Positions 1 through 12,248 are shown, counted from the first letter of the stretch. The stretch is DNA of 64,000 nucleotides from Nageia nagi (GCA_050084985.1 JBITNC010000001.1:143406001-143470000), one strand, 5' to 3'. The notes: generated by a model from the letters alone, not told the origin. A program made the numbers and translations.

Positions 1-870
1 TAAATCATAACTCATTTACATTGAATATAAATATTTACATAATAAAGTCTTCATTCTTCTTCCACATTCCTGTTTGGTATTAATATTTGAATTTTGAGAT
101 AAGTAAAGTTTTTGGGATCATAACTATCTCTCTCTATGAAATGCATAACTAATACTTAAATGAGAACATATGCATTCAATTCGAAGATGCAATAAACATA
201 TAGTCACTTTTTTACTTAAAAAGTATCTTTATTTATCTATGCAATCTAAATAAGAAACATCTAGGGTACTTATTCAATTTCAAACATGTAAAGTTCATTT
301 CATCAAACATATTCATATATACAAACCCTTAATCAATAACCAATAAGAATATTTCATGAACTCAATATCATGATGTCAAAACACACATTCTTTCCACCCA
401 AAGGTATATAAAATGCATAAAAATGTAATCAAGATTATTCATTACGTAAATCATAAAATAATCTTTGATATTTAGAATCACATGCTAGTGAAATCCCCTG
501 TCATCAGCATACTACCTTATACTAGTGAAACCCCCATGTCTCTCATATTTAATATTAAACATTCAATACTCAAGGACCTATCATCAACAATAAAGTTCCC
601 TATGCTAATGAAGACATATCATCCTTACATATGTAATAAATCCTATTTTTATGCTTATCCATGTAAGAATATTTTCTCACTCTTGTCATAATCAAATAAT
701 TCAAAATAATCATTTCCAATATGGTTACTCATCCATTCCCTCACACTAAGGTATTCCTAACAAAAACATATAACTTATTCATTTCCATTTACCCTCATAG
801 TTCATTCAATGAACAATAATGATTAGTAACAATCAACAAGAATAAGACAAATAATTCTCATAACACTAGA
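1..870. other. Unassigned AT-rich intergenic DNA
   Basis: No reading frame, repeat or RNA gene could be recognised on either strand. A short plus-strand frame at 482-691 has no recognisable motif and is treated as chance. Confidence 0.5.
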
Positions 871-879
871 CCAAAAATT

Positions 880-1330
880 TACTTTGGGGCATGCAATTTA
901 TGGCATTTAAAAAGTACCTCGATTTTAGATTTTAGTGGTGGATTTAAACCACACCCAAAACTTTAAGGAGGTGGTGAAAAATAATCCTTAGTGAAAACAA
1001 AAAAAATAATTACAAAAAAAAACTCATGGAGAGCTTAGACAAGGACTTGGAATATTATCATCATTTTATGTTTTTTGAGTTTGTTGATTGAGGGGTTAGA
1101 GGAGAGAAAGGATCATTTTTCAAGGTTAGATGAGACGAGATGAGATAGGGCAAGACAAGGTGAGATGAGGTTCAAGAAGGTATTATTGCATAGTTCATGA
1201 TGTTTTATTCTTCTTCATTCTACATATATATCTATGCCTTGCATTTGTTTTGCATTATTTTAGAAAATCCCTTTTGTGTGTATCTTGTAATCATTAGAAA
1301 ACTTGAAATTATTTTTTGTATCATGTATCT
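880..1330 (+). repeat. Dispersed repeat, copy 1 (partner at 3,690-4,165)
   Basis: The block begins near 'tactttggggca', passes through 'attttagtggtgg', then a purine-rich stretch of GAGA/GATGAG words, and ends near 'cttgtaatcatta'. The same order of motifs recurs in direct orientation at 3,690-4,165. It lies just upstream of PPR fragment 1. Identity of the repeat (LTR piece, UTR duplicate or other) is unknown. Confidence 0.55.
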
Positions 1331-1370
1331 TATCAAATAATTTCATTAAAGGGTAGTTTAAAATAGTTTT

Positions 1371-1439
1371 TCATCAAATGTTTTGGTTGTGATTGCTTTG
1401 ATAAAAATGTATGCAAAATATAGAAAAATACACAAGGGT
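1371..1439 (+). pseudogene. Pentatricopeptide (PPR) gene remnant, fragment 1
   Basis: One plus-strand frame reads SSNVLVVIALIKMYAKYRK, close to the plant PLS-class PPR signature in which 'vvNALIdMYaKCG' is strongly conserved; the Cys of KCG is changed to Tyr. PPR proteins bind organellar RNA in plastids and mitochondria. Only about 23 codons are visible, with no flanking PPR units in frame. It resembles the equivalent part of fragments 2 (2,202) and 3 (3,309), so the three may come from one duplicated ancestor. Non-functional. Confidence 0.6.
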
Positions 1440-2201
1440 GACCTTAAACTCTTTGATCTAATGGAGCACTTGGAAATAACCCTTATAATATAACCTTTGT
1501 ATATGTTCTACTTGCGTGTAGGTCAATTGTATAAGGGTTGTAAATCCTAATAATATGAGTGAATCTTATTGTATTATTAATGGGATGAAAAATTATACAA
1601 GCATTTTTTGAACTTCTTATCCATGTATGCATCACTATCAACCCAAGATCCTCAATTCCTTCATTTCATGAAAGTAATCCTCTTCATTGTATGTAATCAA
1701 AATCATATATTAACATAGAAGGAGCTTACAACATATTAACATAGGAGAAGCTTACAATATATAAAACTCCAAGTCTTGCCACCATGTTGAAGATTTTAAG
1801 GTTAAAAATTTGATGAGCTTCTCACTTGCACTTTGTGTACCATTTCTTTATCCCTACATTCATGACTATTCTCTTTTCCATAATAACTAATTTATTGATA
1901 GGATTGAACACAATAGAGAAGGATGGATATTTGACATCTCCAATTGAATCTCCACTAAAATTGGAGTATAGGTCTAATGTGTGGATAAGCACACCAATTT
2001 TCTCTCTTGTAAAGTTTAGGGTACATAAAAAATAGATGTATACTTAGGGTTTGATATCATATATGACTATTGGATCCATAGAATCATATTTATATCCCTT
2101 TTTACCACTATGAAATTATTTTGCACTTTCAACATATTTGAATCTTTGATTTGGTATATCAATACACTACCATTACTTCATCACATCAAGATGCAATCTC
2201 A
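1440..2201. other. No recognised feature between PPR fragments 1 and 2
   Basis: AT-rich DNA without a domain I can recognise. A plus-strand frame at 1,826-2,035 has no conserved motif. Confidence 0.45.
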
Positions 2202-2600
2202 TGGAATACAATGATTATAGAATATGCAAAAAATAGATTTTCTTAAAAGGCTCTAGAGACTTTTAAGAAGATGCAATTATCATGTGTAAGTCCAAACTAT
2301 ACAACCTTTGTTAGCATTAATCTTCTAACATATGCCACCATGGGAGCTCTAGAAGAAGGTATGGACATCCTCAAAGAGTCATTGAAAATGATTTTTCATC
2401 AAATGTCATGGTTATAAATTCCCTTATAGATATATATATAAAATGTGGAACAACATATAAGGATCAAGAATAATTTGACAATATGCATGATATATGGAAT
2501 AGAATGATCATAAGATATGTATAAAATGTATACATTGATATTTATAGCCATAAGAGAGGAAGGCCTTGCAGTCACACTTGGATCCTTTCCATCCATCAAT
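2202..2600 (+). pseudogene. PPR gene remnant, fragment 2
   Basis: Plus-strand translation gives WNTMIIEYAKNRF, then ALETFKKMQLSCVSPNYTTF, then GALEEGMDILKESLK. After a frame change it gives SSNVMVINSLIDIYIKCG and finally a WNRMI motif. This is the order of two to three units of a plant PLS-class PPR protein ('WNaMIaGYaqnG.. eAL.lF..Mq..gv.Pn..TF.. aLe.G..iH... s.v.v.nsLidMYaKCG'). Stop codons and at least one frameshift break it. The family edits or processes organellar RNA; this copy cannot. Fragment 3 repeats the same portion about 1.1 kb downstream. Confidence 0.75.
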
Positions 2601-3308
2601 TATTCTCTAACACTATATAGAATGAAGATTACTTTTTTTAACATTAGATCTCCATCTGACCTCTAATTTTAGTGTCTTCATATATTTTCCAAGGTATACT
2701 CTCTCATTTTAATGAGATCTAAGTAGGTTACTACTCATGTAAAAATGACACAAGTAGGAACCCCCTTATAGGCTGCACCATCAAGGGCCATGAATTTATT
2801 TCCTTGACTATTAGTGGTGGGTTTTGTGCTTCCTCTAATGGTATACATTTTATAATGTGTGTAATAATTATCCACTATAAGAAAAAAAAATTGTTTTTAC
2901 CTACATTTATAAATTATGTATTTGATTTCCATATGAGCTTGGACTCTTGTGCTTATTTTTATTGTAATTGTTATTTCTATCATGACCACTAAAATTTTTG
3001 AATCTAACTTCATAAAAATAAAAGAGCTGGAGTAATTTTACAATATACTTGGGCATTCGATATACCAACCATTCCCCAAAGTGGTTAAATACAATTGGCA
3101 CCTTCATAACATGGCTCAACAAACTTTGCACCAGGACATTCCCTATCAATTTGTAGTTCTAAATATGAATGACATAAAAAATGATGTTATACATAGAGTA
3201 TATTTCAATGCAATCCTTATTTGTTATATTCACATTAATCCCTATGTTATATATGGTTTTGTAATTATTCATGATGAGATTTTCTTTGATCTAGATGATC
3301 ATATCTCT
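2601..3308. other. No recognised feature between PPR fragments 2 and 3
   Basis: AT-rich sequence. An open plus-strand frame begins at 3,081, but only its C-terminal part overlaps the PPR remnant; the rest shows no motif. Confidence 0.45.
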
Positions 3309-3630
3309 TTAGAAAATGTTCAAATGCAATTGTTGTGTAAATCCAAACTATACAACCTTTTCCAGCATGTACCACCAAAGGCGATCAAGAGGAAGGTATA
3401 AACATCCATCAAAGAGTATATAAAAATGGTTTTGCATCAAATATTATAGTTTTGAATGCCTTGATATACATGTATGTAAAATGTATAATAATATATAAGG
3501 CTAAATAATTATTTAACAAGATATATCATAGAGGCTCAATAATTATTTAACAAGATATATCATTGAGATTCAATCTCATGAATTGTAAAAATCATAGGAT
3601 ATGCACAAAATGGATTTTTTGATGAAGGTT
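3309..3630 (+). pseudogene. PPR gene remnant, fragment 3
   Basis: Plus-strand frames give a 'kMQL..kPnytTF' like start, then EEGINIHQRVYKNGFASN, IIVLNALIYMYVKC, and later IVKIIGYAQNGFF. These match consecutive parts of a plant PLS-class PPR unit pair. A direct duplication of about 33 bp ('ggct[a/c]aataattatttaacaag' plus 'atatatcat') at about 3,499-3,565 sits inside the region that should link the LF.kM and WNAMI parts. Stops and frame changes make it a pseudogene. It probably arose by segmental duplication of fragment 2 or of a shared parent. Confidence 0.7.
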
Positions 3631-3689
3631 GTAAATATATTAATCAAAAGAGTGACTCTTATGCATGATTCACTAGACTAAAAAAGGGC

Positions 3690-4165
3690 TTTGGGGGCAA
3701 CTTATTTGAGGCAATTTTGATGGTGCAATTTTAAAACTTCCCCTTTTAAAATTTTAGTGGTGATTTTGGTGGGATAATTTTTAGTTTCCATAAACAATAT
3801 TTCTTGGACAATGAAAAACCACATCTTAGTTAAAATGAGAATGTTTTTTAAAAAAAAAGCATGATCATGGAGCTTAGGTAGGTTAAATGGAATGATTTCA
3901 TCATTTTGAGTTTTTTGAGCTTGGGGGTTTGAGGAGAGAGGGACATTTGGTATATTGGTGATATGAGAGAGGAGAGGGGAGACCAAATGAGTGGAGACAT
4001 TGTAAGACCATAGGATATGAGGTGAGACTAAAGGATACAAGGTGAAAGTAGGTATTTCAATCTATGACCCTATGTATTCTTCTACATTCTATATAAATGT
4101 TTATAATTTGTATTTTTTTTAGTCTTTTAGAAAACTCATGAATCTTGTAATAATTACAAACCATG
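3690..4165 (+). repeat. Dispersed repeat, copy 2 (partner at 880-1,330)
   Basis: Shares in order 'ctttggggcaa', 'ttttagtggtg', the 'catggagctta' word, a GAGAGAGG/GGTGAGA purine-rich stretch, 'tattcttctacattctatat' and 'cttgtaat.att' with copy 1. Direct orientation; about 2.8 kb apart. Confidence 0.55.
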
Positions 4166-4425
4166 AAACTATTTTTTTATCATGCATCTTGTGAAACTTA
4201 TCTTAGATCTTATGTATTCTTCCACATGTTTCATGTGTCTATGGACTTTTTGAAAACCCATTTTTTGTATTGTCCAATCATTGAAGACTATGAAACTATA
4301 TTTTTATCATGCATCTTGTTAAACAAATCTCGAGCCTTATTTTATTCTTCCACATATTTCATGTATTTATGGGGCTTTTTCAAACAACCCTTTTTTTGTA
4401 TCATGTAATCATTATAGACTATGAA
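4065..4425. repeat. Tandem repeat, about 127-131 bp unit, nearly three copies
   Basis: The marker 'atgaaactat' followed by 'ttttatcatgcatcttg' occurs at 4,163 and 4,290, and a degraded form 'atgaaaattt' at 4,421, giving spacings of 127 and 131 bp. Each unit also contains 'ttcttccacat.tttcatgt'. The first unit is the tail of the dispersed repeat ending near 4,165. Confidence 0.75.
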
Positions 4426-4470
4426 AATTTATTTTATTGAGTCAAACAAATCTATAATATTCAATTGATA

Positions 4471-4915
4471 AGCACTAAGTAAACACATTTATGCACCCAA
4501 TTCAAGGTTTATGGGTATTTTAGCAGTGAAAGTTCAACTCTCCCATAACCTACACGAAATATAATATTAATTTTATGAGTACTAAGTAGGCACATCTACA
4601 TACCTAATTCAGGGTTTATGGATATTTTAGTAATAAAGTTCAAAGCTTCCCTAAGATAGCCTTCTTAAATTGTAATATTTAATTTACATGCACCAAGTAG
4701 ACACATGCACACACCCAATGTAGGGTTTATGGATATTTTAATAGAGAAGATCATATCTCCCTCAAGATAGCCTACATAAACCATAATGCTTGATTTACAA
4801 GCACCAACTAGATAAATGCTCATACCCAATTGAAAGGTTTATAGGTATTTTGGGAGAGAAGTTCAAATCTCCATCAAGATAGCATGCATGACCAAGAAGG
4901 TAAACAATGCATGTG
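4471..4915. repeat. Tandem repeat, 107-111 bp unit, four copies
   Basis: Units begin with 'agca(c/t)(c/t)aa(g/c)tag' variants at about 4,471, 4,578, 4,689 and 4,800. Each contains 'cccaatt.a.ggtttatgg' and 'tattttag', followed by a 'ctcc...agatagcc' tail. No coding potential. Confidence 0.85.
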
Positions 4916-5095
4916 TAGATATCTAAATCTAACACCTTGTGCTACATTTGGTATAACTCTCTTTTATCACTAGTATGTCTACATGATTTAGCATTAGTAG
5001 AGCATAATTTATCAAATATTATCAATTTTTATTATGTTACTAATACTTTATCAATATTCTTTATCTTGTTTTATCATTTTTACTTATTGAGAAAT

Positions 5096-5580
5096 TTTAA
5101 TTAATATCTATCATATTGAATGCTTTTTATCTTAGCATTTTCTTCAAATTTGCAATTATTATTTTTCATATTAATTATATTTCAATCATACTAAATATTT
5201 GAAAAAATACAAGTAATATTAGACATGTTAATTGTGTTTTTTATCATAATCAATTACTTTGAAAATGCAATTATTATCAATCATGCTAATTATATTTTTT
5301 ATCATAATTATGTACTTAGAAATTGCAATTATTATTTTTCATATTGATTACAATTTTGATCATAGTTATTTGAAATATGTAATTAATATTAGTCACATTA
5401 ATTATATTTTTAATCATAATCATTTATGGAGAAAATAAATTAATATTAGTCATGTTTATTGAAGTTTGGACCATAGCTATTTTTTGGAAAATTGTAATTA
5501 AATATTTATCATATTATTTGCAATTTAATCATAGTTGTTCACTTGTGAAATATTAATTAACATTAGCCATATTTTTTAAT
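5096..5580. repeat. AT-rich tandem array, 54-58 bp unit, eight to nine copies
   Basis: Each unit starts with '(g/t)(c/t/a)aattaatatta' or 'gcaattattatt', continues 'tca.att.atta.a.ttt', then 'atcata.t.at' and an A-rich end ('gaaaat'). Starts are spaced regularly at 54-58 bp. The array abuts an LTR fragment beginning near 5,572. It looks like a small satellite. Confidence 0.8.
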
Positions 5581-5850
5581 ATGTGTTTTAATACACCCAA
5601 GGTTTTTTCCTAAATGAACTAAATACACATAAATATTTATATGTATAGAATCTAAGCCATTTAACTTAAATAAACATACATGAATAAAAGTAAATAGATA
5701 GTATGACAATGTAGCAACAAAATTACGAAATATATTGATGTGAAGATAAATACATAACCATTTAAGAATAGTGAAAAATATTTGTGTAAGATAAATATAT
5801 TAAGGCTCAATGCCTATGCTACCTTGCATGTCTATGCTAATATTGGCATC
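5572..5850 (-). repeat. Fragment of the TGTTGA-family LTR (U5 end)
   Basis: Contains 'atatgtgttttaatacaccc' and then 'aatgaactaaatacacat' and 'aacttaaataaacatacatg'. The same words open the LTRs at 32,557, 38,282 and 46,673 on the plus strand. In element sense this is the 3' end of the LTR. Similarity fades near 5,850, so the copy is truncated. Confidence 0.7.
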
Positions 5851-6059
5851 CATGCTAGCATTCCTATAACAAATGAAATAGGTCATCAATGCTAAATATA
5901 TGTATTTTCCACTAGTGTTTTTGCCTTTACATACATATTCATAATTCACTTCTATCATGCTTAGTCATATAATTAATACATCATGTCCTTGTTGGATGGA
6001 CATTAAATAACCATCACTATCTTATGATCACTTAGTTGGATTTACATCAACCATTTCCT

Positions 6060-6892
6060 TGGGTTAGTTTGGTGATTAGGAATAAACTAATCATCAATCT
6101 AATGGCCACATTATCATTGATACTATAATAATGCATGGTTGGAAAATAAATAAATAATATTTGAGTCACCTTTGTTGGTTGGGTTTGAACTAACCTCCAT
6201 AATCATTTGCTTGAGTCACATTTTGTACTTAGGTCTTAACTAATCTTAAATCATCTTTGAGTTACCTTTGTTGGTTGGGTATAAACTAAACAATGCCATG
6301 CTAGTTTATATGTTACATCTAGGAATAATCCAAGTACCTTATAACAATGTTAACATGTATGATTTTGATTGCATGTGTTCCATCTAGGAATGAGGTATGT
6401 ACTCCATGATGATGTGGATGCACCTTTATCATGATCTTGTATGTATACATTTAAGAATAAAACATTAAGTATCTCTATATTTAGTGTTCTCAAGATCATG
6501 TATGCATATTATATTATTTTCATCCTTGTTCCATTACTATTATATCATTTTAGATGAAATGTTATGATAATTTACCCTTATTATCATTGGTATACCTTTT
6601 AAAAGTTAACCATCATGTATATACTTGGAAGTTTGGTATTTTTTCTCTCTCATTTTCAAGCTATTCTTTTCTTTTAGTTGATTCTACTTCATGCAAGCCA
6701 TTACATCTCACAAACAAGGCAAAAAGGGGCCAATATACATCATCATTCTAATGATTCAAACAATACTATAGCTAAATTGGGGAATATCAATTTTTTCTTC
6801 TCTCTATCTTTACTTCCTTTGCAAGCATATTATATCATTTTAAAATTCATTTCTCATTATACTTATAAAAGGGGCATCTATTGACACCTAAA
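6060..6892 (+). repeat. 3' internal region of a TGTTGA-family element with polypurine tract
   Basis: The sequence matches, in reverse complement, the region beside the left LTR of E5 (about 39,090-39,990). Shared words include 'tgttggttggg' / 'ccaact', 'ccatctaggaatgaggtatg' and 'atgatgatgt'. It ends in a purine tract 'aaaaggggcatc' directly before the LTR start at 6,893, as a polypurine tract should. It therefore marks the 3' end of a plus-strand copy whose body is gone. Confidence 0.65.
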
Positions 6893-7455
6893 AGTTGTCC
6901 CATTAATATTATCATACTTAGTTGCAATATTCCATATATGTTTAATCTCATTTTATCACATTGCAATCATACTTTACCTTTTTATCACATATTTCCCAAG
7001 TTGTGTTCTTATTTTTTATTTTAGGCATACAAAGTTAGCTTCAACCTTCTTACAAGGGTTAAATGGTGATATCATGCTTGATATAAATGTAAGTATCTAT
7101 AACCTAGGGAACATGTATCAAAATTACATCTTGATACTTGGTACCCTACACTTGGGTGTTTCTAGACACTACTTCTTGAGATTGGAATCTTATTATCACT
7201 CGAGAAAATATCTATCATCCATATTTAGAATCATATGCTTGGTTCAAATTATCAACACATATGTTATTACTAATCATTTTTTATGAACCTCATTCCTTCA
7301 AAATGCTAGCACTTGCACTAAAGTGTACACATTTATTGAGATCTTGGAGCCTAGTACCCATGTTGAGATCCTTTCTATTATTATCTATAGTATTTGCACA
7401 TCAAGGTCATCTTCCCTTGATAACTTCATTCTGTATAAATTTAATTTTAACATAG
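6893..7455 (+). repeat. Truncated 3' LTR of a TGTTGA-family element
   Basis: Starts 'tattgacacctaaaagttgt', the reverse complement of the conserved LTR end '...cttttaggtgtcaata' seen at 39,076. It keeps the 'ctacacttgggtgtttctag' and 'ttaaatggtgatatcatgctt' blocks of the family. It stops without the expected ACATATCAACA end; the E1 remnant follows. Confidence 0.7.
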
Positions 7456-7483
7456 TTAAGAACACACAAGTATTTATATTACA

Positions 7484-8507
7484 TGTAAGATAAATACACA
7501 ACCATTTATGAATATCCAAAAATAGATCATAGCTAAGAGATCAAGAAGTAAATTGTATTCTACTATAATTTGACACAAGTACAAAATAGGGGCAACATCT
7601 AGTATATCTAACCCCTTCTTCATTCTCATAAGTAATACTTATATTTTTTCTCCTACAATATAACTCCTAGCTAACTCCTAAAAAAATTTTATATATGAAA
7701 ATATTTGTAAATAACTATGTATTAGATTTTATTTTGATATAATTTACAACTCATATCCAAATATTAAAGCATCTAGAATAATCTCTTGTGTATTTTAATG
7801 CCTTCAACTCATATAGATCTTGGAACTTGAATTTGATAGTTGAAATCACCTTCTTAGAAAGAAAATGTAATTTTTTAAGGCTTTAACACTTTACAAGTAT
7901 TTGTATTCTGATAGACCTATCAAAATCAAATATTGAATAAAAAACTATTCTATTTGAATCTGGCTAGCCAGAACTTGGATCTTCAAAAATGGATATATAA
8001 GGTGATTGAAATGATTGAACTTATCCTTATTTTAAGCATGAATCACACTTGATAGGGTTGGAATATATTAAAATACCTTGAAGGATTTTCTCACTATTTT
8101 GGCAAAAATTATACCTCTTTTCACTACCAGATCTTCATAAAAATTAAATACTATGTAGAATTATGAGAAAATGATTAAGTGTGGTACTAAAATGATTTCA
8201 TTACCACTCTAGAAATGTTAATGCCTCAAAAACTACTAAACCTCTACCAAAATTAAACATTATGAAAATGCCCCAAAATTGACTAAGTCCTAGCTTAAAC
8301 AAATTATGTCACTCTTCCAATGGATTATGTGCATACCAAAACTATCAGACTTTCACTAAAATCAAACATCATGGAAAATGTTGCAAAAAGATCATGAATT
8401 ATGTGCATACCAAGTATAGGTATTCTAACAATAGTAAAGGTTGGAAAAAGAATATACCCATATAGAAAGCTTCTTATATCTCCCAAAAAAATATGTATGG
8501 ATATACA
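7484..8507 (-). repeat. E1 3' LTR, truncated
   Basis: Aligns in order with 27,773-28,790. Shared words include 'gacacaagtacaaaatag', 'ttctcctacaa', 'aaattgactaagtcctagct' and 'atgtatggatatac'. The outer part corresponding to 27,287-27,773 is missing. No convincing polypurine tract is seen beside it ('aagtcacaaaaa' in element sense). Confidence 0.75.
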
Positions 8508-8539
8508 TTTTTGTGACTTATTGAAAGATTGGTGCTACC

Positions 8540-11500
8540 GAATCTCAAACTCAGGCTCTAAATTGTAATTATATACAAGACTTACTATAAAAATATACAA
8601 AATAGTATCTTAGGGTACTCCATCCTTTACTATATTCTTTGGAAAAATTGCTAAGGTAGTGATCCATTCCCCATCAGATGGTATACATGTATCTTGAATC
8701 AATATTGCTAGAGAAACAAACTAGTTGATGTTCTTCAAATTGATATTTGATCTAACCCTTGTAAACTTAACATTCCATTTCTTTACTTTTATAATTTCTT
8801 ATGAAAACTTGGAGAACTTATCATCAAAATTGTTCTCCATATAATCAACAAAACTATCATCTAATTTCTACATCGCATCATAGAATGCCTTCATCTCATC
8901 TAGTGTGTATACAATTATATCCTCTTTATATAGGAGATGCATCATGTTTCTATCAAAAACCTTCAATGCACTATTTTGCTTATTTATATCCAATATGAGT
9001 GATTTCATACATTTATCCATACACATTATCAACTCATGCATATGGGCCACCTTTTAAGATATTGTCCAAATATTATCATGGGAGCTATCAATAAATGTAT
9101 TTGAAATATCCTTCTAATTCATAATCTTGATGATTTTTTTTTTCATTTATATTTTTTTAAATCTATTCTTTAGATAAAAAACAACCTTATATTCCTAATT
9201 CCTTTTCTTACAATATAATACATACTTTTGAATTGAATTTAATACACTCAAAATTGGAACAACTTTACCCTAGTATTCGGACTTAATGGTCTTCAATGTA
9301 TTAATGGGTAAGCTTCTTTTCATTGATGCCTATATACTTTGGGAAGGATTTTGGTCTCTATTGTTCAATTTCTCTTTGAAATTCTTCTTAACTTTTACAA
9401 AATAATTTTTTGTTACCTTCATATATGCATCTCTTTTAGCATTAACATCCTAGGTGACCTTTAGTTCTTACAAGAGTTTCCTTTTCCCTTATTATAAGGA
9501 TTTAATCTCCATTTCTTTTCCTTTGAGAGAAGATTTCAAAGCATTAATTTCTAACTCCAAGGTCCCAATCTAGACATTCTTCATGACAAGCTCTATGCCT
9601 TTGGCTTTTAGCTCCTCTTCCCTTTCTTCTATCACTTTGAGCAACTTTGAAGACTTTGTTGCTTCCTATAATTATTGAATTTATATATTCAAAGGAATAA
9701 TCTGAGTGAGGTGATATTTCTTCTTCTTGATGGTTATGGATTATTATTTCTCTAATTTGTCTACCTTCCTTTCTAACATAGTAACATTAGCATCCATCAT
9801 AATCTTCCTCATTCTCATTATCTTCCTCTTATCCATGTGGCTAATTGTATCTAACCATAATGGCTAGGATATTCCTTCAGCATCATTTGGCTATCTACAT
9901 TTTGGCATCAAGTTGTGTTGCTGAAATTTCTAGCACCTGGTTCTAGATGTCTATCATAGTATCCAGATGAATTTGGCCTTGAATTTTTTATTACTTATGA
10001 TGCTTCTTGAACCGTTCTTTATTTTATTTATCAATGCTTCCATAATCTATAGGATGAGAGGATGAATCAATTTTTTCGATAGATATGGGGGGTAATATGG
10101 TAACAATAATGTCTTCATCATTATATTTATCACTCACTGGTACTATGTGCTATGGGCTTACAAAAAATGAGTGTTGTGGAGATTAAACACTTTAGACCTA
10201 TTTTAGTATTTTCTCTTTTGCTTCTTGCACCTCTAAAATTATTTTTTTCTTCTTATTAGGTGTGTAGCAGTATCCTTTTTTGATGATGTGGACTTGGGGG
10301 AGGGTGTTTTTTCTATGACTTCTTATTTTTACAACCCTAAATAATTGATTAGACTCATCATTTTTCATGTTATCAAGCCTTTCAAAAATTGTAATGATAA
10401 GCTCATCATTTTCTATAGTTTATCCTTGAAGGAACATCTTTAGAGGATATACCTTCTTGGAAGGCTTTTGTGATTTATACCCCTTCATTTTCTTTGGAGT
10501 CTTCTTTGGGGACTTTTTTCTTTTTTGGATTACTTTTCTTTTCATTAGAACCTCTTATTTTTCCAATTCCTTGGTTAAAGCAATGTCCTTCTTCTTTTAT
10601 CCTTTTTTTTTCTCATCCTCTTATGTGAGCCTTTTCTATAGCTCCTTCATGTATGTAATGTCTTTCTTAGACACTACCTTATCATCCATCTAGCCTATAG
10701 AACTGGCCTTCATAGAGACTAAAAGTAATTTATGCTCATACATGATAACTTGCTTCCATTATTTTTTCAATAAGGTTTCCTCTTCAGCAGTCATGTACCC
10801 TTTCCCTTTATTGCCTTTAGAATTTTGTCAATAATTTTAGCCTTCTTATTTATAAGGTCTATGGATTTAGCTATGACACACTCCTTATTAGAGGCATCTA
10901 ATAATGCCTTATGTTATTTGCACATCCATGCTAATGAAATCTATTTACTCTGAACCTAGTACTATACAAGCCATTTATTTTTATGTTCCACCAATATGGA
11001 GATATCTAGACTTTTTGAAGAGCCTTGGCCAAGATGATTTCTCTATCAAAGGTAGAGGAATAATCAATCATTATGGTATAGCTTTACCTCATAGGGGAAT
11101 GCATGAAGTATTAAGCAAATAATCTAACAAAAATTATCCTTCAAAGTTATTTTTGAAACTTTCAAATTTTTCTACAAAAACTCTAACAGAATCGAGAGCT
11201 TTTAAATGAATTATCTTCAAATGGGCTATAAATACTCCCAAAGGGTCATATGGCCAAGACATTTATATGTTCTCTAGTTGTAGCTTCTGTATTTTCATTA
11301 TCAAATATTCCCAATAGAATTTGTTGAGGCTTGAAATAATTCAAAGCCTAGGGGATATGTTTATAGACTCTCTTTTCCCTTAGGGATTCCCCATGATGTT
11401 GTAATTTAATCTTCTTGCCATGTTACATCCATAGTGAAAACCCAATTTGAAATAAAGAATGGTAATTTCATAGGCTTGACATAAAATCCATTCAAAATAA

Positions 11501-11848
11501 TAATTGTACCCTATATGAGATAATAATCACCTTTTTTGAATTTTCTTTACTTCAAATTTGAAATTATTGACTTGGATATCCTAGGATAAGTTATGCTAAA
11601 AAATGAAATTGAGAGAAGGGAATAGAAAAATATCTTACAAAATTATAATAGAATCCATTTACACTAAGAACATATGTCCACTCATATACCCTTTAGGGAT
11701 TTCTATCCTTGTATGCCTAGAACAAATATAGATCTAGGAAGGCCTCTAGATGTTGGTGAAGTAGAAGTCAACAAATTAAAGAAGAATAGTGATACCCATT
11801 CAACCTATCCTTCTTTGTGAGCTTCATAACCAATGTATCACCACCCAT
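8540..11848 (-). pseudogene. Decayed unknown ORF of E1 (Lys-rich, coiled-coil C-terminal half)
   Basis: A long minus-strand frame starts at 11,848 with MGGDTLVMKLTKKDRLNGYH, downstream of a TATA-like box at 12,121. Frames can be followed to about 8,540 with many TAG/TAA stops at former CAG/CAA and a few indels, so about 1,000 codons originally. The N-terminal third has hydrophobic/aromatic runs (VNGFYYNFVRYFSIPFSQF). The middle (about 10,690-10,200) is strongly basic (KKSPKKTPKKMKGYKSQKP). The C-terminal third has heptad-like stretches (KLLKVIEEREEELKAKG, about 9.65-9.5 kb; NQVLEISATQLDAKM, about 9.95-9.9 kb). No family recognised. Its place between integrase and 3' LTR fits the additional ORFs reported in Tat-lineage elements; a DNA- or RNA-binding structural role is only a guess. 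Around 11.4-10.8 kb two frames are both fairly open, so the exact frame path is uncertain. Confidence 0.55.
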
Positions 11849-12120
11849 TTCTGAAGAAAATAACACTAACAAGATAATTCCTAGTCAACCAAGATCACAT
11901 GAAAGCTCACAATTACATCTAATAAACTCACAAAGCAATCTCATAAAGATAACACAAGATGTAAGTGGTTCCACCAACTAGGAGTACATCCACTAACTAG
12001 ATTTTTACTTCAATCACAAATACAACTCTCTTACAATCCTCCTAATCTCAACTCCTACATTTCTATCCTATAGCATAACTTTACTCCACAATTGGTGTTT
12101 GATCACAAAGAGGGAACCTT

Positions 12121-12130
12121 CTATTTATAG
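12121..12130 (-). promoter_or_regulatory. TATA-like box upstream of the E1 extra ORF
   Basis: Minus-strand reading CTATAAATAG preceded by GGC, about 270 bp upstream of the putative start codon at 11,848. It could be an internal promoter or a remnant of an LTR promoter. Confidence 0.4.
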
Positions 12131-12248
12131 GCCAAAATCCCTCCTTTGATCACCCTTTTATCCAATATACAAAAGCATGACATGCACATCCTTTTACCCA
12201 AGGGGCTGCTCATGACATGAATTGTAGGATAAGTTCCATTATCATATT

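Noticed and set aside
4065-5580. CRISPR-like array
   Set aside because: The units are plain tandem repeats without unique spacers, and the surrounding DNA is plant.
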